DNA from: Desulfurobacterium sp.
GTDB taxonomy: Bacteria; Aquificota; Aquificia; Desulfurobacteriales; Desulfurobacteriaceae
DNA length: 21,017 bases
NCBI GenBank assembly: GCA_026988135.1
Contig: JALSLT010000027.1
Location: 1-21,017, forward strand
Reading direction: 5' to 3'
Made by a program: the position numbers and the translations under genes. This document shows positions 15,702 through 21,017 of this stretch, in pieces. The notes beneath the pieces were generated by a model, which was not told the origin of the DNA, did no database searches, and worked only from the letters and a program-made list of their open reading frames with translations. The first letter of the stretch is position 1. Each line of letters starts with the position of its first letter.

Positions 15702-16175
15702 GTGCTTAGTATAAGGCCTGAAGAGGATGGAAAACTTAGAGAGGTTTTGACCGAATTGTGTACAGAGAGTAGGGCGAAAGTAGTGTTCCTAATAGATAAA
15801 GCTGGTCAACTTATAAGCCGGAGTGATGCTCCGGCTTATACTTCTAATGATATTACTTTTGCTTCGTTGACAGCTGGCAATGTAGCTGCTTCGGAAGCTC
15901 TCTCAAAGCTTCTCGGTGATAAAATGTTAAATCATGCTTTTACGGAAACGGATGATGAAGGTATCTACATGTCTCTTGTTGAACAAAAATTGATTCTTGT
16001 AGTGATATTTGAAAAATATATGTCAAATCTTGGGATTATAAGAGTGAAGTTGAAAAAGTTTAAACCTTTTATAAGCAAGATTATAGAAAGTATAGAAGTT
16101 AAGTCCGAAAGGGAAAGAAACATAGGGAAGGAAATTAATATAGAAGAGATAGATATAGATAATCTATTTGAATAG
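15702..16175 (+). CDS. Roadblock/LC7 domain protein (MglB-like)
   Basis: Protein of 157 residues with a roadblock/LC7 fold over about residues 8-125: VVFLIDKAGQLISRS, then FASLTAGNVAASEALSKLLG, then the strand IYMSLVEQKLILVVIFE. Such proteins dimerise and in bacteria act as GTPase-activating partners of MglA-like small GTPases. Here the GTPase gene follows 11 bases downstream. The extra C-terminal tail is charged and acidic (KEINIEEIDIDNLFE) and looks flexible. The start is GTG, with aagggg at 15690-15695 six bases upstream. The gene contains a perfect 12-bp inverted repeat (15812-15840). I leave the symbol empty because orthology to MglB was not tested. Confidence 0.85.
   Translation: MLSIRPEEDGKLREVLTELCTESRAKVVFLIDKAGQLISRSDAPAYTSNDITFASLTAGNVAASEALSKLLGDKMLNHAFTETDDEGIYMSLVEQKLILVVIFEKYMSNLGIIRVKLKKFKPFISKIIESIEVKSERERNIGKEINIEEIDIDNLFE
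15812..15840 (+). repeat. Perfect 12-bp inverted repeat (hairpin) inside the roadblock gene
   Basis: tataagccggag (15812-15823), loop tgatg (15824-15828), ctccggcttata (15829-15840). All 12 pairs match and the core is GC-rich, standing out in A+T-rich coding sequence. No T-tract follows, so it does not look like a standard terminator. It encodes part of LISRSDAPAYTS. Confidence 0.9.
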
Positions 16176-16186
16176 TGAGGAAATGA

Positions 16187-16768
16187 ATGCCTCTGATAAA
16201 TTTTGCCACGAAAGAGATAAATTGCAAAATAGTTTATTATGGTCCTGGATTAAGTGGAAAAACGGCGAATATAAAGTGGATTTTTGACCGCATCAAGCCT
16301 GAAAGCAGGGGAGAGCTTATTACTCTTGCTACAGAGACGGAGCGAACACTGTTTTTCGATTTTGTTCCTATAGAGGTGGCGAATGTTAAAGGTTTCAAGG
16401 TTAGGTTTCATCTTTACACAACTCCGGGACAAATAATTTATAAAGTTAGCCGTAAGCTAATATTAAAGGGGGTTGACGGGATAGTTTTCGTTGCCGATTC
16501 CCAGGAAGATAGGCATGATGCCAATCTTGATACTTTGGATGATATGATGGTTAATATGGAGGAGCTGGGTATAAAATTTGAAGAAATCCCTCTTGTTGTT
16601 CAATATAATAAGAGAGATTTGCCGAACATATTACCGGTAGATGTTTTGAAAAAGGATTTGAATGAGTGGAACCATCCTGATTTTGAAGCTGTAGCTGTAA
16701 AAGGTGTTGGGGTTATAGAAACATTTAAAGAGATAACAAAGTTGGTAGTTCAAAAGTTGAAGAAATGA
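16187..16768 (+). CDS. MglA-type small Ras-like GTPase
   Basis: Cytoplasmic small GTPase of 193 residues, of the bacterial MglA group that sets cell polarity or positions surface machinery in other bacteria. Nucleotide-binding motifs are intact: G1 GPGLSGKT (19-26), G3 TTPGQ (78-82) and G4 NKRD (141-144). The N-terminus MPLINFATKEINCKIVYYG is typical of MglA. Two overlapping ATGs exist at 16183 and 16187 in different frames; only 16187 gives this protein, with gagga at 16177-16181 five bases upstream. Its neighbour upstream is the roadblock partner. The stop overlaps the bioB start by four bases. The process it controls here is unknown. Confidence 0.9.
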   Translation: MPLINFATKEINCKIVYYGPGLSGKTANIKWIFDRIKPESRGELITLATETERTLFFDFVPIEVANVKGFKVRFHLYTTPGQIIYKVSRKLILKGVDGIVFVADSQEDRHDANLDTLDDMMVNMEELGIKFEEIPLVVQYNKRDLPNILPVDVLKKDLNEWNHPDFEAVAVKGVGVIETFKEITKLVVQKLKK

Positions 16769-17709
16769 TTTGTGAAATTTTATCTGCTTCTCTCCCGGAT
16801 GTTATGGAGTATTTTTCTTCTGTTTTAAAAATAAAAAAAAGTTTTTCCGGCAATTCTATTGAAACTTGTGCCATTGTAAATGCTAAAAGCGGAAAGTGCT
16901 TTTCGGATTGTAAATTTTGTGCTCAGTCGAAGTATTCAAAAGCAAAAATAGATATTTATCCCTTATTGGATATAGGAAAACTTCTTTCCATCGCAAAGGA
17001 GAGTTTTAATAAAGGTATAGATAGATTTAGTTTTGTATGCAGCGGTGTTGCTTTATCTAATTCTGAAATCAAATATCTCGGTAAAGTTGTGGAAACGCTC
17101 AAAGCTGGAAATAGTGAGCTGAGAGTGTGTGTTTCTTTGGGACAGATAAAAAAAGAGGAACTTTTGTTTTTAAAAGCTTGCGGAGTTGACAGATATCATC
17201 ATAATCTTGAAACCTCAAGGGAGTTTTATCCTTTTATCTCTTCTGTTCAAGCATGGGAAGACAGATTTAGAACAGTTGCTATTGCAAAAGAGATAGGCTT
17301 ATCAGTTTGTAGTGGTGGCATCTTTGGCCTCGGAGAAAGCGATGAAGATATTGTTTCTTTGTTCTCTTCATTAAAAGAGCTTGAAGTGGATTCCGTTCCA
17401 TTAAACTTTTTTCATCCTGTTAAAGGGATTCCCTTAGAAAAGCAGAATTTTTTGACTCCTCTGAGGAGTTTGCAAATAGTTTTTGCGGCAAGAGCATTTT
17501 TTAATAAAACTGTAATTAGAATATGTGGCGGAAGAGAATATAATTTACGTGAACTTCAACCGTTTGCAGTTTCCGTAGTTGACGGTTTGATGGTAGGAAA
17601 CTATTTAACCACGAAGGGAAGAACCCTTATGACGGATTTGGAACTTTTAAAGGATTTAGCTTTTGATAATTCTCTTAATCTATTGGATTGTTCGGAAAAT
17701 GCTCTATAA
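16765..17709 (+). CDS. bioB: Biotin synthase BioB
   Basis: Radical-SAM enzyme that inserts sulfur into dethiobiotin. The 314 residues contain the [4Fe-4S] motif CFSDCKFC (C45, C49, C52). The auxiliary [2Fe-2S] ligands also appear present: C92 (FVCSG), C122 (RVCVS), C182 (SVCSGG) and R252 (IRICGGRE). RYHHNLETS is a strong BioB marker. With all four second-cluster ligands in place, BioB is favoured over other radical-SAM relatives such as HydE or PylB. The ATG lies in an ATGA overlap with the MglA-type gene. No other biotin genes are in the window, and no terminator follows. Confidence 0.93.
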   Translation: MICEILSASLPDVMEYFSSVLKIKKSFSGNSIETCAIVNAKSGKCFSDCKFCAQSKYSKAKIDIYPLLDIGKLLSIAKESFNKGIDRFSFVCSGVALSNSEIKYLGKVVETLKAGNSELRVCVSLGQIKKEELLFLKACGVDRYHHNLETSREFYPFISSVQAWEDRFRTVAIAKEIGLSVCSGGIFGLGESDEDIVSLFSSLKELEVDSVPLNFFHPVKGIPLEKQNFLTPLRSLQIVFAARAFFNKTVIRICGGREYNLRELQPFAVSVVDGLMVGNYLTTKGRTLMTDLELLKDLAFDNSLNLLDCSENAL

Positions 17710-17733
17710 TTGTGTTATAATTTACCTGTTTAG

Positions 17734-17760
17734 GTGACAATTTTATTAGAACTGTATAAT
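17734..17760 (+). promoter_or_regulatory. Candidate promoter for the cytochrome c gene
   Basis: gtgaca (17734-17739) and a perfect tataat (17755-17760) are 15 bases apart, shorter than ideal. Initiation near 17767 would give a leader of about 26 bases, with gggag at 17781-17785 as ribosome-binding site. Two further tataat copies at 17705 and 17716 lie around the end of bioB and may simply reflect A+T richness. Confidence 0.5.
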
Positions 17761-17792
17761 TATTTGAAACTACAACGAGAGGGAGTAGAAGA

Positions 17793-18344
17793 ATGAGGAT
17801 AGGGAGATTGTTAGCAGCCATCATAATGGGAATGGTGGTAGGGGGAACTGCCTATGCTGTCGAATGTGGGGGGACAGGTTACACGGGAAAAGAGTGTTAT
17901 GCGAAGTTTAACCCTCATGAAGGCATGTGGCTCTATTCCGGTAAAAAGTTAAGACAGACCTGTGTTTACTGTCACGGTGAAAACAATAGTGCGGATGCTA
18001 AAAAAGTGTGTATAGGTTGTCATACAAAAAATCCTCATCCGGGGGCTCTTGAACATGTCGGAGAGTCAGTAAATATTAAGAATTTGCCTACAGTTAACGG
18101 AAAAATTCACTGTATAACATGTCATAATCCTCACCCGTCAACTTTTGACATGCATGATGGTAAACTTTTAACAGGACTTGGTGAGAAAGTTGCGAGGGCA
18201 GATTTTGAGACTGTTCTAAAAACTATTTCTTTCAGAAATCTTGAGCATGTTGAGTTTAAAAATGGTCCTCGCCAATTGATGAGGATGCCTACGGAAAATG
18301 GGAAGCTTTGTCTTGAGTGTCATACTAATATTGTTAATAAATGA
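17793..18344 (+). CDS. Exported tetraheme c-type cytochrome
   Basis: Periplasmic electron carrier of 183 residues. The first 22 residues form a signal peptide (MRIGRLLAAIIMGMVVGG, then AYA as probable cleavage site). Four CxxCH heme c motifs are present: C57-H61 (CVYCH), C73-H77 (CIGCH), C107-H111 (CITCH, followed by NPHP) and C173-H177 (CLECH). Heme motifs 1 and 2 are close; a stretch of about 60 residues without a heme motif separates 3 and 4. Two extra cysteines (C25, C35) near the mature N-terminus could form a disulfide. There is no lipobox or membrane anchor. It resembles small doubled-CxxCH cytochromes linked to nitrate, nitrite, sulfur or metal respiration, but the partner cannot be assigned. 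The gene stands alone between a promoter and a strong terminator. Confidence 0.9.
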   Translation: MRIGRLLAAIIMGMVVGGTAYAVECGGTGYTGKECYAKFNPHEGMWLYSGKKLRQTCVYCHGENNSADAKKVCIGCHTKNPHPGALEHVGESVNIKNLPTVNGKIHCITCHNPHPSTFDMHDGKLLTGLGEKVARADFETVLKTISFRNLEHVEFKNGPRQLMRMPTENGKLCLECHTNIVNK

Positions 18345-18367
18345 TGTTTGATGTTATGATTAAATAG

Positions 18368-18395
18368 AGCCCACTGCTTGAGCAGTGGGCTTTTT
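18368..18395 (+). terminator. Strong intrinsic terminator after the cytochrome c gene
   Basis: Arms agcccactgc (18368-18377) and gcagtgggct (18382-18391) form a perfect 10-bp stem with loop ttga, followed by a T run (18391-18395). It lies 23 bases after the cytochrome stop. Confidence 0.95.
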
Positions 18396-18398
18396 CAT

Positions 18399-18426
18399 TT
18401 TAGACTTTTTAAAAAGTGTGTATAAT
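18399..18426 (+). promoter_or_regulatory. Candidate promoter for secD-secF, with an embedded palindrome
   Basis: A perfect tataat is at 18421-18426; the -35 is poor (tttaga, 18399-18404, 16-base spacing). Between them lies the 14-base palindrome actttttaaaaagt (18404-18417). Initiation near 18433 would leave about 30 bases of leader before ATG 18463. Confidence 0.5.
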
Positions 18427-18450
18427 TACAACCTGATTTTAGCCATTTGT

Positions 18451-18456
18451 CAGGAG
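18451..18456 (+). promoter_or_regulatory. Ribosome-binding site that sets the secD start
   Basis: caggag at 18451-18456 directly abuts ATG 18457 but is six bases from ATG 18463. The second ATG is preferred, giving MKDLKW. Confidence 0.7.
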
Positions 18457-18462
18457 ATGAAA

Positions 18463-19998
18463 ATGAAAGACTTGAAATGGAGAATTTTTGTAATAGTTCT
18501 GGTTCTTTTTTCAGCGCTGTATGCAACCTTTACGAATAAAGTTAATCTTGGGCTTGATCTTCAAGGAGGGACTCACCTTGTCCTTCAGGTTGATATTGAA
18601 AAAGCCCTTGAGAATGAAGTTTCAACCTATATGAGAGAAATTCATTCTTTACTTAAAGAAAAAGGAATTCCTGTTCTTGACGTGAAAAGAGAGAAAACAA
18701 TAATCAACCTTGAGCTTCTTGATTCTGGAAAAGTGACGGATGCTGAAAGATTATTGCAAAATAGATACGGGACGATTTTCAATCTAAAAAAGGTTGGTAC
18801 AACGTTAACCTTAACTCTCCGAAGCAGTTATGTTGTCAAAGAGGAGGAAAGGCTTTGCAATCAGGCTCTTGAAACGATAAGAAACAGAATAGACCAGTTA
18901 GGTGTTGCGGAACCGATTATTGTAAGAAGCGGAAAAGATAGAATAATTGTTGAACTTCCAGGTATAAAGGATCCTGAAAGGGCTAAGAAGATTCTTGGTA
19001 AAGTTGCAAAACTTGAATTTAAGCAGGTTGTGGATGCGGCTCCTACTAAAGAAGAGTTAATTGAAAAAGCTGGAGGAAAGATTTCTGATGATGAAGAAAT
19101 TCTTGTCCAAGAAATAAAAAAGAAAGGTAAAATTGTCGGAAAAATGTTTTATCTTGTTAAAAGAGAACCTATCCTTACGGGTGCTTATTTGAAGGATGCT
19201 TATCCTGGTGTTGACCAGTACAATATGCCTGCGGTTAATTTTGAATTTAAAGACCAGGGAGCGAAAATATTTAAAGAATATACAGCATCTCATATCGGAA
19301 CGAGACTTGGTATAGTTCTTGATAATAAAATTCAATCGGCTCCTGTGATTCAATCTCAGATTGGGGCAAAAGGTCAGATAACCGGGCAATTTACTTATCA
19401 AGAAGCCAAAGACCTTGCTATAGTTTTAAGGGCGGGTGCTCTTCCGGCTCCTGTAAAAATTGTGGAAGAGACAACGATAGGGCCATCTCTTGGTAAAAAA
19501 TCGATTGAGAAAGGTGTTAAGTCGGCGGTTGTCGGACTTATCATAGTTATGGTTTTTATGGCTTTTTACTATAAAGTCTCGGGAGTTATTGCAGATGTTG
19601 CTCTTATTATGAATGTTGTTCTTCTTTGGGCTTTGTTGGCTATTCTTGGTGCAACTTTAACCCTTCCCGGTATAGCAGGTTATATTTTGACGATAGGTAT
19701 GTCCGTTGATGCTAATGTAATTATTTTTGAAAGGATAAAAGAGGAGTTAGATAAGGGTCGATCTCTTATCTCTGCTGTAGAGATAGGGTTTTCTTCAGCT
19801 TGGGGGACGATATTGGATGCGAATATTACGACTCTTGTTTCTGCAGCCGTTCTTTTTCAGTTTGGGACGGGGCCTATTAAAGGTTTTGCTGTTACGCTGT
19901 CTCTTGGTATTTTGTGTAGTATGTTTACGGCGGTATTTGTCACTAAGGTTCTTCTTGATGTGATTATCAAATACAGGGCTAAATTATTTAGTATCTAA
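18463..19998 (+). CDS. secD: Protein translocase subunit SecD
   Basis: Inner-membrane RND-like subunit that with SecF uses the proton gradient to help SecYEG export proteins. With the start at 18463 it has 511 residues. There is one N-terminal membrane helix (about 7-23), then the D1 signature VNLGLDLQGGTHLVL (27-41) and a large periplasmic region. The C-terminal block of five membrane helices (about 345-505) includes IGMSVDANVIIFERIKEEL, where D416 corresponds to the functionally important aspartate of helix 4. Frames extending upstream to 18385 run into the terminator and are rejected. secF follows 12 bases after its stop. Confidence 0.97.
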   Translation: MKDLKWRIFVIVLVLFSALYATFTNKVNLGLDLQGGTHLVLQVDIEKALENEVSTYMREIHSLLKEKGIPVLDVKREKTIINLELLDSGKVTDAERLLQNRYGTIFNLKKVGTTLTLTLRSSYVVKEEERLCNQALETIRNRIDQLGVAEPIIVRSGKDRIIVELPGIKDPERAKKILGKVAKLEFKQVVDAAPTKEELIEKAGGKISDDEEILVQEIKKKGKIVGKMFYLVKREPILTGAYLKDAYPGVDQYNMPAVNFEFKDQGAKIFKEYTASHIGTRLGIVLDNKIQSAPVIQSQIGAKGQITGQFTYQEAKDLAIVLRAGALPAPVKIVEETTIGPSLGKKSIEKGVKSAVVGLIIVMVFMAFYYKVSGVIADVALIMNVVLLWALLAILGATLTLPGIAGYILTIGMSVDANVIIFERIKEELDKGRSLISAVEIGFSSAWGTILDANITTLVSAAVLFQFGTGPIKGFAVTLSLGILCSMFTAVFVTKVLLDVIIKYRAKLFSI

Positions 19999-20010
19999 GG
20001 AGTTGTCATA

Positions 20011-20892
20011 ATGAAAGAACAGTTTGATTTCATAGGAAAAAGGTATATTGCTTATATTATATCTCTTTTGCTTATTTTAGGTTCTTGGGGATATGGACTT
20101 TATAAAGGGCCGAAGTTCGGTATAGATTTTACCGGTGGGGTTCTTGTTCAGATTAAAATAGATGGTAATGTTATGCCGGAAAAGATAAGGAAAGTTTTTA
20201 ACGATTCCGTTGTGGGGAAGGGTTTGACAGTCCAGAAGATAAGGAACACGGATGAATTTATTCTCAAAGTTCCTGTAAATAGCGAACCGAATAAAATAGT
20301 GGATGAGATAAAACAAAAACTTCAAAGAACTTTTGCGGACAAAGTGGATATTTTAAGAGTTGAGATGATTGGTCCGGCAATAGGTAAGGAGTTGAGAGAA
20401 AAAGGTTTAATGGCTGTTTTGTATTCAATGATAGCGATTCTTGTATATGTTGCTTGGCGATTTGAGTCTGTTTTTGCAGTGACTTCGGTTGTTGCGCTTC
20501 TTCATGACTCTCTTATAACTGTAGGTATGTTAATGGCTACCGGAAGAGAGTTTAATTTACCAGTGGTAGCTGCTATTCTTACTATTATAGGTTATTCGAT
20601 TAATGATACTATTGTCGTTTTTGACAGAATTAGAGAGAATATGAAGAAGTATAAAAATTCAAAACAGTTTGAGGAACTTGTAAACGAAAGTATAAATCAG
20701 ACACTTTCTCGAACGGTTATTACTGCGTTGACGACATTTTTTGTTGTTCTTTGTTTGTTTCTCTTCGGTGGAAGTACTATAAATAATTTCTCTTTTGCAC
20801 TTCTTGTCGGTATTATAGTGGGAACTTATTCATCTGTTTTTATTGCCAGTTCACTTGTTGTTGATTGGTACAGGATAAGATATAGAAAATGA
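20011..20892 (+). CDS. secF: Protein translocase subunit SecF
   Basis: Partner of SecD in the inner membrane, 293 residues. The first membrane helix spans about 12-30, followed by the family motif FGIDFTGGVLVQI (36-48) and a short periplasmic domain. Five further helices come after about residue 132. The conserved IIGYSINDTIVVFDRIREN carries D199, the counterpart of the key aspartate in helix 4 of the E. coli protein. aaggag at 19997-20002 lies eight bases before the ATG and overlaps the secD stop. Separate secD and secF genes, rather than a fused secDF, are seen here. Its stop overlaps the start of the next gene. Confidence 0.97.
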   Translation: MKEQFDFIGKRYIAYIISLLLILGSWGYGLYKGPKFGIDFTGGVLVQIKIDGNVMPEKIRKVFNDSVVGKGLTVQKIRNTDEFILKVPVNSEPNKIVDEIKQKLQRTFADKVDILRVEMIGPAIGKELREKGLMAVLYSMIAILVYVAWRFESVFAVTSVVALLHDSLITVGMLMATGREFNLPVVAAILTIIGYSINDTIVVFDRIRENMKKYKNSKQFEELVNESINQTLSRTVITALTTFFVVLCLFLFGGSTINNFSFALLVGIIVGTYSSVFIASSLVVDWYRIRYRK

Positions 20893-21017
20893 AGATTCTT
20901 TATAGATATATTCTGAGGGAAGTTTTAAAGTTTTTCCTTCTTTTTTCAACTGTTTTTATTTTGATTATGTTGATGAATAAGGCGTCTTTTATAGCTAAAA
21001 GTATTTTGGGTTATGGT
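20889..21017 (+). CDS. LptF/LptG-family permease, N-terminal fragment (cut by window end)
   Basis: The first 43 codons of a gene running past the window. The peptide starts MKILYRYILREVLKFFLLF, matching the typical N-terminus of YjgP/YjgQ (LptF/LptG) proteins, a short cytoplasmic helix leading into the first membrane span. These form the transmembrane part of the LPS export ABC transporter. The ATG overlaps the secF stop by four bases (ATGA). LptF and LptG cannot be separated from so short a fragment. A role in LPS export agrees with the lipid A genes elsewhere in the window. Confidence 0.75.
   Translation, partial: MKILYRYILREVLKFFLLFSTVFILIMLMNKASFIAKSILGYG

Noticed and set aside
16183..16186. 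Alternative ATG four bases before the MglA-type start
   Set aside because: It is in another frame and does not yield the conserved GTPase protein.
17705..17721. Two tataat copies 11 bases apart at the end of bioB
   Set aside because: One lies mostly within bioB codons and neither has a suitable -35; probably A+T richness.
17793..18344. Lipoprotein interpretation of the cytochrome because of C25
   Set aside because: C25 lies three residues after an AYA signal-peptidase I type site and there is no lipobox before it.
18385..18462. Upstream extension of secD by 26 codons
   Set aside because: It begins inside the terminator hairpin and runs through the promoter; the ribosome-binding site at 18451 fits ATG 18463.

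Overview
The window carries 24 genes, all on the + strand and tightly packed; the first (clpC) and last (lptF/lptG-type) are cut by the window edges. Together they look like the core chromosome of an A+T-rich, thermophilic, autotrophic Gram-negative bacterium. The best guess is Aquificota, family Desulfurobacteriaceae (Desulfurobacterium-like). This is inferred from gene content: lipid A/Kdo genes, a four-subunit pyruvate:ferredoxin oxidoreductase of the kind used for CO2 fixation in the reductive TCA cycle, a multiheme cytochrome c, separate secD and secF, and a roadblock/MglA pair. No rRNA or marker tree was available to confirm it. No tRNA, rRNA, IS element, CRISPR array or prophage gene is visible, and no stretch over 300 bases lacks a gene.

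Layout. (1) 2-1636: 3' part of clpC, closed by a strong intrinsic terminator at 1644-1673. (2) 1714-11532: a chain of eleven genes, rsmE, macro-domain gene, alaC-like aminotransferase, hom, queE, waaA, lpxK, lpxL-type acyltransferase, miaA, hfq and hflX. From queE onward the genes overlap or nearly touch, which suggests translational coupling; a short intrinsic terminator follows hflX. (3) 11678-17709: ebfC, recR, porC, porD, porA, porB, a roadblock/LC7 gene, an MglA-type GTPase gene and bioB, behind a good sigma70-type promoter. (4) 17793-18344: a monocistronic tetraheme cytochrome c gene with its own promoter and a strong terminator. (5) 18463-21017: secD, secF and the start of an LptF/LptG-type permease gene, with its own promoter.

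How the genes work together. Block 2 mixes outer-membrane lipid A assembly (waaA, lpxK, lpxL), RNA modification (rsmE, queE, miaA), RNA and ribosome regulation (hfq, hflX) and aspartate-family/alanine metabolism (hom, alaC). miaA-hfq-hflX is the same gene order as in E. coli. Block 3 places recombination repair (ebfC-recR) ahead of pyruvate synthase (porCDAB), then a cell-polarity-type GTPase module and biotin synthase. Block 5 is envelope biogenesis (Sec translocon accessory proteins, LPS export).

Most of the window is recognisable housekeeping sequence and I see no clearly new defence or mobile system. The items most worth a second look are a perfect 12-bp hairpin inside the roadblock gene, the por-roadblock-mglA-bioB linkage, the 80-nt lpxK/lpxL overlap, and the short palindrome inside the secD promoter.
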